Assembly: GCA_011051655.1 (NCBI GenBank)
Contig: DRKS01000003.1
Location: 116,050 to 180,049 of the forward strand
Direction: 5' to 3'
Origin: Sedimenticola sp.
Lineage (GTDB): Bacteria; Pseudomonadota; Gammaproteobacteria; Chromatiales; Chromatiaceae
DNA length: 64,000 nucleotides
The position numbers and the translations under genes were made by a program. This document shows positions 40,081-51,574 of this stretch, piece by piece. The notes beneath the pieces are model-generated. The model searched no databases, had not been told where the DNA came from, and saw only the letters and a list, made by a program, of their open reading frames with translations. Position 1 is the first letter of the stretch. Every line of letters starts with the position of its first letter.

Positions 40081-41421
40081 ATGTCTGAAATCACCCCCCA
40101 AGAGATCGTCCGCGAGCTGGACAAGCACATCATCGGCCAGACCGCGGCCAAGCGCTCGGTGGCCATCGCCCTGCGCAACCGCTGGCGCCGGGCCCAGGTC
40201 CCCGACGAGCTGCATGACGAGATCACGCCCAAGAATATCCTCATGATCGGTCCCACCGGCGTGGGCAAGACCGAGATCGCCCGCCGCCTGGCCAGGCTGG
40301 CCAACGCCCCCTTCCTCAAGGTGGAGGCCACCAAGTTCACCGAGGTGGGCTACGTGGGCCGGGACGTGGAGTCCATTATCCGGGACCTGGCGGACTCGGC
40401 GGTCAAGATGGTGCGCGAGCAGGAGATCGAAAAGGTCAGGGAACCCGCGAAGCAGGCCGCCGAGGACCGGGTGCTGGACGCCCTGCTGCCGTCGGCCACG
40501 CCCAGCAGCTTCGAGGCGGACAGCCAGCCGGCCTCCACCATCAGCCCGGCCACCCGGGAGAAGTTCCGCGACAAGCTGCGCGCCGGGGAGCTGGACGACA
40601 AGGAGATCGAGATCGAGGTCAGCGGCTCCACCCTGGGGGTGGAGATCATGGCCCCCCCCGGCATGGAGGAGATGACCAGCCAGCTGCAGGGGCTGTTCCA
40701 GAACCTGGGCGCCCAGCGCACCCGCCAGCGCAAGCTGCGCATCAAGGATGCCCTCAAGCTGCTGGAGGATGAAGAGGCGGGCAAGCGCATCAACGAGGAA
40801 GACCTCAAGCTGCGGGCGCTGGAGATGGTGGAGCAGCACGGCATCGTCTTCCTGGATGAGCTGGACAAGGTGGCCAGCCGCTCGGAGTACGGCGGCCCCG
40901 ACGTCTCCCGCGAGGGGGTGCAGCGGGACCTGCTGCCCCTGGTGGAGGGCTGCACCGTCTCCACCAAGCACGGCATGGTCAAGACCGATCACATCCTGTT
41001 CATCGCCTCCGGGGCCTTTCACCTGTCCAAGCCGTCGGACCTGATCCCGGAGCTGCAGGGCCGCCTGCCCATCCGGGTGGAGCTGGACGCCCTCAGCTCG
41101 GAGGATTTCACCCGCATCCTCACCGAGCCGGACGCCTCCCTTACCGATCAGTACAAGGCCCTGCTGGCGACGGAAAACGTCACCCTGGAGTTCACCGACG
41201 ACGGCATCCACCGCATCGCCGAGATCGCCTGGCAGGTGAACGAACACACCGAGAACATCGGCGCCCGCCGGCTGCACACGGTCATGGAGCGGCTGCTCGA
41301 CAAGGTCTCCTTCGAGGCCGCCGAGCTGGCGGGCCGGACCATAACCGTGGACGCCGCCTATGTTAACGAGCAACTTTCCGAACTGGCGTCAGATGAAGAT
41401 CTGAGCCGTTATATCCTGTAA
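40081..41421 (+). CDS. hslU: ATP-dependent protease ATPase subunit HslU
   Basis: Hexameric AAA+ unfoldase feeding HslV. The 446 residues contain Walker A GPTGVGKT at 57-64, the pore motif region [15 protein letters not shown], Walker [11 protein letters not shown] near 256-265 and the conserved C-terminus EDLSRYIL that docks into HslV. It is cotranscribed with hslV. Length and domain order are standard. Confidence 0.99.
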   Translation: MSEITPQEIVRELDKHIIGQTAAKRSVAIALRNRWRRAQVPDELHDEITPKNILMIGPTGVGKTEIARRLARLANAPFLKVEATKFTEVGYVGRDVESIIRDLADSAVKMVREQEIEKVREPAKQAAEDRVLDALLPSATPSSFEADSQPASTISPATREKFRDKLRAGELDDKEIEIEVSGSTLGVEIMAPPGMEEMTSQLQGLFQNLGAQRTRQRKLRIKDALKLLEDEEAGKRINEEDLKLRALEMVEQHGIVFLDELDKVASRSEYGGPDVSREGVQRDLLPLVEGCTVSTKHGMVKTDHILFIASGAFHLSKPSDLIPELQGRLPIRVELDALSSEDFTRILTEPDASLTDQYKALLATENVTLEFTDDGIHRIAEIAWQVNEHTENIGARRLHTVMERLLDKVSFEAAELAGRTITVDAAYVNEQLSELASDEDLSRYIL

Positions 41422-41438
41422 GGGGCGAACCTATTACC

Positions 41439-41801
41439 ATGTCAAAACCTGTTCCCACCGAAATCAAGCTGCACAAAAAAACCCGCATCCTCGAAGTCAC
41501 CTTCCAGGACGGCGCCCGTTTCGAGCTGCCCTGCGAATACCTGCGGGTCTTCTCCCCCTCCGCCGAGGTGCGGGGGCATGGCCCCGAGACCGCCACCCTG
41601 CAGGTGGGCAAGGAGAACGTCAACATCATCAACATCGAGCCCGTGGGCAACTACGCCGTGCGCCTGGATTTCGACGACGGCCACAACTCCGGCTTCTACT
41701 CCTGGGACTGCCTGTACGAGCTGGGCCGCGACCAGGAGGCGAACTGGGCCAAGTACCTGGCGGACCTGGAGGCCGCGGGCCACAAGCGCCAGGAACATTA
41801 G
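41439..41801 (+). CDS. DUF971 domain protein (gamma-butyrobetaine hydroxylase-like N-terminal fold)
   Basis: A 120-residue single-domain protein: [61 protein letters not shown] and [16 protein letters not shown]. The family is linked to iron-sulfur or ubiquinone-associated genes, but no reaction is established. The gene commonly lies between hslU and ubiE, as here, with 17 and 32 bases to its neighbours. Confidence 0.9.
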   Translation: MSKPVPTEIKLHKKTRILEVTFQDGARFELPCEYLRVFSPSAEVRGHGPETATLQVGKENVNIINIEPVGNYAVRLDFDDGHNSGFYSWDCLYELGRDQEANWAKYLADLEAAGHKRQEH

Positions 41802-41833
41802 CCTTTAGCCTTCAAATATGTGAGCACAAAGCC

Positions 41834-42583
41834 ATGACGGAAAACGACACCACCCATTTCGGATTCAAAACGGTGAGGAAGGAGGAGAAGGCCGGGCGCG
41901 TGCGCGAGGTGTTCGATTCGGTCGCCACCCGCTACGACCTGATGAACGACCTGATGTCCTTCGGCATCCACCGTCTGTGGAAGCGCTACGCGGTGGAACT
42001 GGCCGGGGTGCGCCGGGGCCAGCGGGTGCTGGACCTGGCCGCCGGCACCGGCGATCTCTCCGCCCGCTTCGCCGGACTGGTGGGACCGGACGGAGAGGTG
42101 GTCTTCTCCGACATCAACGCCAGCATGCTGGAGCAGGGCCGCAAGCGCATGGCGGACGAGGGGCTGGTCGGCAACGTGCGCTACGTCCAGGCGGACGCCC
42201 AGTACCTGCCCTTCCCGGACAACCGGTTCGACTGTGTCACCATCGCCTTCGGCCTGCGCAACGTCACCGACAAGCAGCTCGCCCTCAACAGCATGTTCCG
42301 GGTGCTCAAGCCCGGCGGGCGCCTGCTGGTGCTGGAGTTCTCCCACGTGGAGCAGCAGCCCCTGAAGGCCGCCTATGACCTCTACTCCTTCAAGCTGCTG
42401 CCAAAGATCGGCAAGGTGGTGACCAACGACGAGGACAGCTACCGCTACCTGGCCGAGTCCATCCGCATGCACCCCGACCAGGAGACCCTCAAGAAAATGA
42501 TGGAGGAGGCGGGCTTCGAGCGCGTCGAGTTCTTCAATCTGACCGGGGGGGTCGTCGCCATCCACCGGGGGTTCAAGCTGTAA
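41834..42583 (+). CDS. ubiE: Ubiquinone/menaquinone C-methyltransferase UbiE
   Basis: SAM-dependent C-methylation in ubiquinone (and demethylmenaquinone) synthesis. The 249 residues show [20 protein letters not shown], the SAM loop [16 protein letters not shown] near 65-80 and [17 protein letters not shown] near 135-151. It is first of the ubiE-ubiJ-ubiB operon and starts 32 bases after the DUF971 gene. A short AAGGCTA-type repeat (inverted, 41800-41814) lies just before it. Confidence 0.98.
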   Translation: MTENDTTHFGFKTVRKEEKAGRVREVFDSVATRYDLMNDLMSFGIHRLWKRYAVELAGVRRGQRVLDLAAGTGDLSARFAGLVGPDGEVVFSDINASMLEQGRKRMADEGLVGNVRYVQADAQYLPFPDNRFDCVTIAFGLRNVTDKQLALNSMFRVLKPGGRLLVLEFSHVEQQPLKAAYDLYSFKLLPKIGKVVTNDEDSYRYLAESIRMHPDQETLKKMMEEAGFERVEFFNLTGGVVAIHRGFKL

Positions 42584-42585
42584 TC

Positions 42586-43230
42586 ATGAGCATTGCCGAA
42601 CTCTTCTGCGCCGGCCTGGAAGAGGCCCTCAACCAATATATCGCCCTGGACCCAAAGGCGCCGGAACAGTTGGCGCAACTGCATGGCCGGGTGATCGCCC
42701 TGGAGATCGCCGGGCCGGAGATCCGCCTGTTTCTGGTGCCCGGCCCCGGGCGCATCCAGGTGATGCATCTGCACGAAGGTGAGCCGGACTGCCTGCTGCG
42801 GGGCTCGCCCCTGGCGCTGGCCCGCCTGGGGGCGGCGGAAGAGAAGACGGACGAGCTGTTCGGCGGCCGCATCGAAATCTCGGGCGATACCGAGCTCGGC
42901 CGCCGCTTTGGTGAAATCCTGGGGTCCCTGGAGATCGACTGGGAAGAGGCGCTGGCCTGCCATACCGGCGATTTCGTCGCCCACGATATCGTCAGCGGTG
43001 CGCGTTTCGTCGCCGACCGGGGCCGCCGCACCCTGGACAGCCTGGGGCGGCATCTGAAAGACTACGCCCAATCGGAGGGCCGGCTGCTGCCCACGCGGGA
43101 GGAAGTCCAGGCCTTCCTGTCCCAGGTCGATGTGCTGCGCGATGACGCGGAGCGCCTGCAGGCGCGTTTCGACCGGCTGCGGGAGCGGCTTTTCGCCGCC
43201 CCGGCGGGTGACGGCGGGACGCAACCGTGA
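42586..43230 (+). CDS. ubiJ: Ubiquinone biosynthesis accessory factor UbiJ (SCP2 domain)
   Basis: Lipid-binding scaffold of the soluble Ubi complex. The 214 residues hold an SCP2-type domain (near 10-110) with [20 protein letters not shown], followed by [18 protein letters not shown] helical C-terminus containing [20 protein letters not shown] near 165-184 looks coiled-coil. Position between ubiE and ubiB, with 2 bases and a four-base overlap, is diagnostic. Confidence 0.94.
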   Translation: MSIAELFCAGLEEALNQYIALDPKAPEQLAQLHGRVIALEIAGPEIRLFLVPGPGRIQVMHLHEGEPDCLLRGSPLALARLGAAEEKTDELFGGRIEISGDTELGRRFGEILGSLEIDWEEALACHTGDFVAHDIVSGARFVADRGRRTLDSLGRHLKDYAQSEGRLLPTREEVQAFLSQVDVLRDDAERLQARFDRLRERLFAAPAGDGGTQP

Positions 43231-44888
43231 TCCATCCCGCCCAGGCCCTGCGCCTGCTCCATATCAGCCGGGTGCTGCTGCGCCACGGACTGGATGAGGT
43301 GGTCCTGGCGACCCACCTGTTCCGGCCGGTAAGGTTTCTGCTCTATCTGTCCCCCTCCTACTGGCTGCGCCGGGACAAGCTGCCCCCCTTCCCGGTGCGC
43401 ATCCGCCAGGCCCTGGAGGAGCTGGGCCCCATCTTCATCAAGTTCGGCCAGATCGTCTCCACCCGGCGGGATCTGCTGGACGAGGACATCGCCGACGAGC
43501 TGGCCAAGCTGCAGGATGCGGTGCCGCCCTTTCCCGGCGTCCAGGCCCGCGCCATTATCGAGAAGGCCTACGGCCAGCCCCTGGAAGAGGTCTTCGACAC
43601 CTTCGACGAGACCCCGCTGGCCTCCGCCTCCATCGCCCAGGTCCACGCCGCCCGCCTCAAGAACGGCGACCAGGTGGTGGTCAAGGTGCTGCGCCCCGGC
43701 GTGGAGAAGGTCATCCGCCGGGACGTGGGCATTCTCTACACCATGGCGGAGCTGGCCAACCGCTACTGGAAGGGATCCCGGCGGCTGCGGCCCCTGGAGG
43801 TGGTGCAGGAGTACGACAAGACCATCAGCGACGAGCTGGACCTGACCCGGGAGGCCGCCAACGCCTCCCAGCTGCGGCGCAACTGGGAAGACAGCCCGGT
43901 CCTGTACGTGCCCTCGGTCTATTGGAACCTGACCAGGACCAACGTCCTGGTGCTGGAGCGCATCTACGGCATCCCGGTGGGCAACGTGGATGAGCTCAAG
44001 GCCCGCGGGGTCAGCATGCATCAACTGGGGATCCAGGGGGTGGAGATCTTCTTCACCCAGGTCTTCCGCGACAACTTCTTTCACGCCGACATGCATCCGG
44101 GCAACATCTTCGTCAATCCGGACAACGGCCAGTACATCGCCGTGGACTTCGGCATCATGGGCACCCTCACCTCTGAGGATCAGCGCTACGTGGCGGAGAA
44201 CCTGCTGGCCTTTTTCAACCGGGACTACCGGCGGGTGGCCGAGCTGCACATCGACTCCGGCTGGGTGCCCAAGAGCACCCGGGTGGATGAGTTCGAGGCC
44301 GCCATCCGCACCGTGTCAGAGCCCATCTACGACCGCCCCCTGAGCGAGATCTCCTTCGCCCACTTCCTGGTCAACCTGTTCCAGACCGCGCGGCGCTTCG
44401 ATATGGAGGTGCAGCCCCAGCTGGTGCTGCTGGAAAAGACCCTGGTCTACGTGGAGGGCGTCGGCCGCCAGCTCTATCCCGAGCTGGATCTGTGGGCCAC
44501 CGCCAAGCCCTTCCTGGAGCGCTGGCTGGACGAGCAGGTCGGCCCCAGGGCCTTCGCCCGGCGGGTGAAGGACTCCCTGCCCCAGATCTCCGAGAATCTC
44601 CCGGAGCTGCCGCTGCTGGCCCACCGGGTGCTCAGGGAGGCCGCCCACGGGGAGCTGGAGCTGAAGTGGAAATCCAGGGAGCTGGAAGAATTCAGAAAGG
44701 AGGCCAGGCGGGCCGGCCAGGCCACCGTCGCCGCCATCAGCGGCGGCGCCATGCTGATCGCCTCCGCCCTGCTGCTGACCCTGGGTTCCGGGGCCCCGCT
44801 GCCCGCTACGGCCGTCTCCATCGCGGGCGTTGTCCTGGGGGGAGGCGGGGGGCTGATCCTGGCCCGCGCCTGGCTTCGGGGCGGCTGA
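43227..44888 (+). CDS. ubiB: Ubiquinone biosynthesis ATPase/kinase-like protein UbiB
   Basis: Atypical protein-kinase-like ATPase needed for aerobic ubiquinone synthesis. The 553 residues include the KxGQ region [20 protein letters not shown] near 66-85, the Ala-rich loop [36 protein letters not shown] near 286-301 and VDFGIMGTL with the metal-binding Asp. Two C-terminal transmembrane helices lie near 502-545. Spacing and order with ubiE and ubiJ are canonical. Confidence 0.98.
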   Translation: MIHPAQALRLLHISRVLLRHGLDEVVLATHLFRPVRFLLYLSPSYWLRRDKLPPFPVRIRQALEELGPIFIKFGQIVSTRRDLLDEDIADELAKLQDAVPPFPGVQARAIIEKAYGQPLEEVFDTFDETPLASASIAQVHAARLKNGDQVVVKVLRPGVEKVIRRDVGILYTMAELANRYWKGSRRLRPLEVVQEYDKTISDELDLTREAANASQLRRNWEDSPVLYVPSVYWNLTRTNVLVLERIYGIPVGNVDELKARGVSMHQLGIQGVEIFFTQVFRDNFFHADMHPGNIFVNPDNGQYIAVDFGIMGTLTSEDQRYVAENLLAFFNRDYRRVAELHIDSGWVPKSTRVDEFEAAIRTVSEPIYDRPLSEISFAHFLVNLFQTARRFDMEVQPQLVLLEKTLVYVEGVGRQLYPELDLWATAKPFLERWLDEQVGPRAFARRVKDSLPQISENLPELPLLAHRVLREAAHGELELKWKSRELEEFRKEARRAGQATVAAISGGAMLIASALLLTLGSGAPLPATAVSIAGVVLGGGGGLILARAWLRGG

Positions 44889-44926
44889 TGCCGGCCGGGG
44901 CCCTGCGTCCAGGCATTTCCGAACCC

Positions 44927-46435
44927 TCAGTTTCTCCGGTCCAGGCGCCGGTACCCGACGGCCTCGCTGACGTGGCGGGGCTGAATGGTCTCCCGGCCGT
45001 CGAGGTCGGCGATGGTGCGGGCCACTTTCAGGATGCGGTGGTAGGCGCGGGCGGAGAGCTGTAACTGTTCCAGCGCCCGGTGCAGCAGGGCCTGCGCCTT
45101 CTCTTCCAGGGGGCAGGTCCGTTCCGCCTCGCGGCTGCCCAAGGCGCTGTTGGGGCGGCCGGCGCGGTCCAGCTGGCGCTGGCGGGCCGCCGCCACGCGT
45201 GCACGAATACTGGCGCTGGCCTCCGCGGATTCGTCGGCGGGCCGCCCGAGCATTTCCGTGGCCAGGCGGGGGACCTCGATGTGCATGTCGATGCGGTCCA
45301 TCAGGGGGCCGGAGATGCGGTTGCGGTAGCGGGCGACCTTGTCGGCGCTGCAGTTGCAGTTGCGGCTGCTGTCGCCGCGATAGCCGCAGGGGCAGGGGTT
45401 CATGGCGGCCACCAGCTGGAAGCGGGCGGGGAATTCCGCCTGCCGGGCGGCCCGGGAGATGACGATGCGGCCGGACTCCAGGGGCTCCCGCAACACCTCC
45501 AATACCCGCCGGTCGAATTCCGGCAGCTCGTCCAGGAACATCACCCCGTTGTGGGCCAGTGAGATCTCGCCGGGGCGCGGATTGCTGCCGCCGCCCACCA
45601 GGGCGACGCCGGAGGCGGTGTGATGGGGCTGGCGGAAGGGGCGCCGCCGCCAGTGTTCGATCTTGAATCCCTGGTCGCTGATGGACAAAACGGCGGCGGT
45701 CTCCAGGGCCTCGTCTTCGGTCATGGGCGGCAGGATGCCGGGCAGGCGGCTGGCGAGCATGGACTTGCCGGTGCCGGGGGGGCCGATCATCAGCAGGCTG
45801 TGGCCGCCGGCGGCGGCGATTTCCAGGGCCCGCTTGGCATGGGGCTGGCCGTGCACGTCCGCCAGGTCGGGACCCTGGGGGGGATGATCGGCCATGGGCG
45901 GCGCGACATAGGGCGGAATGCGGTTGCCCTGGGTCAAATGCTCGCATACCTCCAGCAGGTGCCGCGCGGGATGGATCCTCAGCCCGCCGGCCAGGGCCGC
46001 CTCGGCGGCGTTTTCCAGCGGCGTCACCAGTGCCCGCCCCGCATAGCGGGCCGCCAGCGCCACGGGGAGCGCCCCCTTGACGGGACGCAGTTCGCCGGAA
46101 AGGGCCAGTTCGCCGATGAATTCATAGCGCTTCAGGGCCTGGGCCGGGATCTGCCCCGAGGCGGCCAGTATGCCCAGGGCGATGGGCAGGTCGAACCGTC
46201 CCCCCTCCTTGGGCAGGTCCGCCGGGGCCAGGTTGATGGTGATGCGCCGGGCGGGGAATTCGAAGCGGGAGTTGATCAGTGCGCCGCGCACCCGGTCCTT
46301 GCTTTCCTGCACCGCCTTTTCCGGCAGGCCGACGATGGAGAGGGAGGGCAGGCCGTTGGCCAGGTGGACCTCCACGCAAACCAGGGAGGCGTCGATGCCC
46401 TCGCGGGCGCGGCTGAAAAGAACAGCGAGTGACAT
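44927..46435 (-). CDS. comM: YifB/ComM-family Mg-chelatase-like AAA+ ATPase
   Basis: Hexameric helicase-like AAA+ protein; ComM promotes branch migration during natural transformation. The 502 residues have an N-terminal Lon-type fold (VCVEVHLANGLPSLSIVGLP), Walker A GPPGTGKSMLASRLPGILPP near 218-237, FLDELPEFDRRVLEVLREPL and a CPCGYRGD zinc-binding loop. The C-terminus YHRILKVARTIADLDGRETI is intact. It converges with ubiB and follows ubiK by 31 bases, a common neighbourhood. Confidence 0.96.
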   Translation of the reverse strand: MSLAVLFSRAREGIDASLVCVEVHLANGLPSLSIVGLPEKAVQESKDRVRGALINSRFEFPARRITINLAPADLPKEGGRFDLPIALGILAASGQIPAQALKRYEFIGELALSGELRPVKGALPVALAARYAGRALVTPLENAAEAALAGGLRIHPARHLLEVCEHLTQGNRIPPYVAPPMADHPPQGPDLADVHGQPHAKRALEIAAAGGHSLLMIGPPGTGKSMLASRLPGILPPMTEDEALETAAVLSISDQGFKIEHWRRRPFRQPHHTASGVALVGGGSNPRPGEISLAHNGVMFLDELPEFDRRVLEVLREPLESGRIVISRAARQAEFPARFQLVAAMNPCPCGYRGDSSRNCNCSADKVARYRNRISGPLMDRIDMHIEVPRLATEMLGRPADESAEASASIRARVAAARQRQLDRAGRPNSALGSREAERTCPLEEKAQALLHRALEQLQLSARAYHRILKVARTIADLDGRETIQPRHVSEAVGYRRLDRRN

Positions 46436-46466
46436 GTCAACCGTCCATGGCCGGGATGATGGGGCG

Positions 46467-46733
46467 TCAGTCCTGCTGAGCGGTCTTGTCGGCGAGCCGT
46501 TGTTCCAGATCGGCTATTTGTCGTTCCAGCGCATCCAGCTTTTCCCGGGTGCGGGCCAGAACCGCCGCCTGCACGTCGAACTCTTCCCGCGTCACCAGAT
46601 CGAGGTGGGCAAGGCCCGCCTCGAGTCCGGCCCGCAGATTGTGCTTCAGGTCCTCCTGCAGGACCTGGATGCCGGTGGGCACGGTTTTCGCCAGACGCTG
46701 GGCAAGGTCATCAAGTAACTTGGAGTCGATCAT
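46467..46733 (-). CDS. ubiK: Ubiquinone biosynthesis accessory factor UbiK (BMFP domain)
   Basis: An 88-residue helical protein that partners UbiJ. SKLLDDLAQRLAKTVPTG and GLAHLDLVTREEFDVQAAVL match the BMFP (YqiC) family, and the C-terminal half is a trimeric coiled coil (EKLDALERQIADLEQRLADK). It heads the ubiK-comM pair and diverges from the nitrogen-control region. In many relatives ubiK lies between glnK-amtB and comM, as here. Confidence 0.93.
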   Translation of the reverse strand: MIDSKLLDDLAQRLAKTVPTGIQVLQEDLKHNLRAGLEAGLAHLDLVTREEFDVQAAVLARTREKLDALERQIADLEQRLADKTAQQD

Positions 46734-46796
46734 GCGCCAACCTTATCAGTTCCCCCTCATAAATCGCAAGTAATAGCTGCCGTGGCCACCGCCACG

Positions 46797-46854
46797 CGCA
46801 CCACCTTGGTGCGTTAATTTGGTGCAGGCCGGTTTTTCCATTCATTTTGGTGCG
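46797..46854 (+). promoter_or_regulatory. NtrC-type enhancer sites upstream of the porin-glnK-amtB operon
   Basis: GCACCA-CCT-TGGTGC at 46798-46812 is a perfect inverted repeat matching the NtrC-binding consensus. Two further half-sites in the same orientation follow: TTTGGTGCA at 46818-46826 and TTTTGGTGCG at 46845-46854. The main site lies about 120-130 bases upstream of the -12 element of the sigma-54 promoter, the usual enhancer distance. Binding is inferred from motif and spacing. Confidence 0.78.
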
Positions 46855-46918
46855 TCTTGCCGGTGCGCACTTTTTGTGACTACGGTTTAACCAACGGTTT
46901 TATAAGTAAAAAAACAGT

Positions 46919-46934
46919 TGGCACAGAAGGTGCA
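46919..46934 (+). promoter_or_regulatory. Sigma-54 promoter of the TorF porin-glnK-amtB operon
   Basis: TGGCACAGAAGGTGCA has GG and GC separated by exactly ten bases and matches TGGCAC-N5-TTGCA at all but one position. It lies 67 bases before the porin start. Together with the NtrC-type sites it indicates activation under nitrogen limitation. Confidence 0.88.
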
Positions 46935-47001
46935 AGAGTGCGGGGGAAAGTCGGGGCACCAAGGTGGGCCGGCAAATATCAATTTATTGGGGGTAAGAAC
47001 A

Positions 47002-48136
<1,135 letters not shown>

Positions 48137-48167
48137 ATAAATACAATAACCGAGAGAGGCTACTACC

Positions 48168-49481
<1,314 letters not shown>

Positions 49482-49508
49482 TACGGCAGTACCATCCGCA
49501 AAGAAAGA

Positions 49509-49534
49509 ACGGGCGCTTCGGCGCCCGTTTTTTT
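49509..49534 (+). terminator. Rho-independent terminator of the porin-glnK-amtB operon
   Basis: CGGGCGC-TTCG-GCGCCCG with a UUCG-type tetraloop and seven T residues, 28 bases after the amtB stop. It indicates that the second amtB is transcribed separately. Confidence 0.95.
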
Positions 49535-49592
49535 ATTCGCCATGGCGCGCCCGCGTCTTCGTGGGCGGATGTATAAAGGTGTTTGCCGTGCC

Positions 49593-49607
49593 GCACTATG
49601 GTTGTGC
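49593..49607 (+). promoter_or_regulatory. Possible NtrC-like site upstream of the second amtB
   Basis: GCACTATGGTTGTGC is an imperfect inverted repeat resembling GCACCA-N3-TGGTGC, centred about 105 bases upstream of the sigma-54 promoter. It is weaker than the site at 46798. The remainder of the 269-base gap (49535-49803) shows no gene. Confidence 0.4.
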
Positions 49608-49700
49608 GCGGCCCGTCGAAAGTGCTCCATATCCATGCATGATTTTTCATGTTCATGCCGTCTGGTAAAAAGCCTCCAATAGAAACAACGACATAAAAAA

Positions 49701-49716
49701 TGGCACGCTTCCTGCT
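49701..49716 (+). promoter_or_regulatory. Sigma-54 promoter of the amtB-Rieske-cytochrome b-octaheme operon
   Basis: TGGCACGCTTCCTGCT: GG and GC are exactly ten bases apart, TGGCACG is a full -24 match, and the -12 element is CTGCT in place of TTGCT. It lies 88 bases before the second amtB start. No terminator or promoter-like gap was found between that gene and the cytochrome genes. Confidence 0.82.
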
Positions 49717-49803
49717 TTGATGTGGCAAGCGGATTATTCGATCAATTACTGGCCAAATATATAGTAAGTGGCTTAGAGGCCATTATTGTCTGGGGAAACA
49801 TAA

Positions 49804-51111
49804 ATGATAAAGGCGGCGCGGCGGTTTTTGGTGTTCACATTCCTTTTATGCGGTTACGGCGCAACCGCGTATGCCGGTGATTCAGCGCCCGTAATCGACG
49901 GGGCGGATACGGCATGGATCCTGGTTTCTTCAGCCTTCGTCATGCTGATGGTGCCCGGGCTGGCCTTCTTCTATGGCGGCATGGTGCGCAGGAAGAATGT
50001 CCTCAATACCATCATGTACAGCTTTACGGCCTTGGCCGTCATATCCATACAGTGGGCCATCATGGGTTATTCACTGGCGTTCGCCCCGGATGTCGGCGGC
50101 TTTATCGGCAGCCTCAAGTGGCTTGGCCTGAGCGGCGTGGGGGCCGAGCCGGGCGATTATGCCGATACCATCCCCCATGGCGCATTCATGATTTTCCAGA
50201 TGATGTTTGCAATCATCACCCCGGCGCTTATCAGCGGCGCGGTTGCGGAGCGCATGAAGTTTTCCGCCTATGTGGTGTTCATCGCCATCTGGTCGACCAT
50301 CGTCTACGACCCTATCTGCCACTGGGTCTGGGGCGGAGGCTGGATCGGTGACCTCGGCGCCTTGGATTTTGCCGGCGGCACGGTCGTGCACATCAGCTCC
50401 GGCGTTTCCGCCCTCGCCGCCGCCATGGTGCTCGGGAAAAGGAAGGGGTATGGCCGGGATCACATGCCGCCGCACAATCTTCCCATGACCCTGCTCGGCG
50501 CCGGCCTGCTCTGGTTCGGCTGGTTCGGATTCAATGCGGGCAGCGCATTGTCTTCCGGCGCCCTGGCCAGCAGCGCCTTCGTGGCGACACAGATCGCGAC
50601 GGCGGCGGCCATTCTCGGCTGGGTGTGGATCGAGTGGAAACAAAGAGGCAAGCCAACCGCCCTAGGCGCGGCGTCGGGCGCCATTGCGGGATTGGTCGCC
50701 ATCACCCCGGCGGCCGGATTCGTCGGCCCCATGAGTTCGATTCTGATCGGTTTCGGCGCCGGCATCGTCTGCTACATGGCCGTGAGCCTGATCAAGCCCA
50801 TGCTGGGCTACGACGATTCACTGGACGCCTTTGGCATTCATGGCGTCGGCGGTGCCTGGGGGGCGCTTGCAACGGGGCTGTTTGCGTCGCTGTCGGTAAA
50901 CCCCGGCGGCGCGGACGGCCTGTTCTTCGGGGATGCTGGGCTGCTGTGGAAGCAGATCGTTTCCATCCTCGGAACCGGCATCTACGCCTTTGTGGTGACC
51001 TATGTCCTGCTGATCATCCTGGATTCCGTCATCGGCCTGAGGGTGACGGAGGAAGAGGAGCAGATGGGTATCGATTTGTCCGAACACGGTGAAGCCGGGT
51101 ACACGAACTAA
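49804..51111 (+). CDS. Ammonium transporter AmtB (second copy), first gene of the Rieske/cytochrome operon
   Basis: A 435-residue paralogue of the preceding amtB with signal peptide (MIKAARRFLVFTFLLCGYG), pore histidines in GGTVVHISSGVSALAAAM and DAFGIHGVGGAWGALATG, and GlnK-binding tail RVTEEEEQMGIDLSEHGEAG. It is clearly divergent from copy one (different cytosolic loops and HISS in place of HINA), so it is an old paralogue rather than a recent duplication. Its stop is only 11 bases before the Rieske gene, implying cotranscription. No second glnK accompanies it. Confidence 0.95.
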   Translation: MIKAARRFLVFTFLLCGYGATAYAGDSAPVIDGADTAWILVSSAFVMLMVPGLAFFYGGMVRRKNVLNTIMYSFTALAVISIQWAIMGYSLAFAPDVGGFIGSLKWLGLSGVGAEPGDYADTIPHGAFMIFQMMFAIITPALISGAVAERMKFSAYVVFIAIWSTIVYDPICHWVWGGGWIGDLGALDFAGGTVVHISSGVSALAAAMVLGKRKGYGRDHMPPHNLPMTLLGAGLLWFGWFGFNAGSALSSGALASSAFVATQIATAAAILGWVWIEWKQRGKPTALGAASGAIAGLVAITPAAGFVGPMSSILIGFGAGIVCYMAVSLIKPMLGYDDSLDAFGIHGVGGAWGALATGLFASLSVNPGGADGLFFGDAGLLWKQIVSILGTGIYAFVVTYVLLIILDSVIGLRVTEEEEQMGIDLSEHGEAGYTN

Positions 51112-51122
51112 AGAGAAGAATC

Positions 51123-51569
51123 ATGTCAGTTGTCAACAACAATGCGGAACGAAGACGCTTTTTGAGCGGCGCTTTCATGACCTTTGGGATAACCCTGGGC
51201 CTGGGGACGCTGGGTGGAAGATTCATTCAGTTTCTGATGCCCGATGTCGCGGAGAAAAAATTCAGCGAAATCCTGCTGGGGCGCGTGGATGATTTCAAGG
51301 GAAGCAGTGCGAAATTCGTCGATGTCGCCGGCAAGCAGGTCGCCTTGCTGGAGACGGACCAGGGGTTCAGCGCCTTTTCCAGAAAGTGTACGGATCTCGG
51401 CTGCCTGATCTCCTGGGACGACTCGAAGGATCAGTTCATCTGTCCCTGCCATCAGGGTGTCTTCGACCGCAATGGCAAGAATATAGCCGGGCCGCCGCCG
51501 CGCCCCCTCGACCGCTTCGAGGTGGTTAAAAAGGGCGAGAACATCTACATCAAAGTGGAAGTGGCGTAA
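51123..51569 (+). CDS. Rieske iron-sulfur protein with substituted first cluster box
   Basis: A 148-residue quinol-oxidising Rieske subunit, tethered by an N-terminal segment (RRRFLSGAFMTFGITLGLG, a Tat-like twin arginine followed by one helix). Box 2 is normal: CPCH at 107-110 in FICPCHQGVFD. Box 1 reads CTDLGC (89-94), with Asp91 where Rieske proteins have a His ligand (CTHLGC); both disulfide cysteines, C94 and C109, remain. GPPPRPLDRFEV matches the Pro loop. It lies 11 bases after amtB and 5 before cytochrome b. The fold call is firm; whether the cluster is a normal Rieske centre is open. Confidence 0.9.
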   Translation: MSVVNNNAERRRFLSGAFMTFGITLGLGTLGGRFIQFLMPDVAEKKFSEILLGRVDDFKGSSAKFVDVAGKQVALLETDQGFSAFSRKCTDLGCLISWDDSKDQFICPCHQGVFDRNGKNIAGPPPRPLDRFEVVKKGENIYIKVEVA

Positions 51570-51574
51570 CCCGG

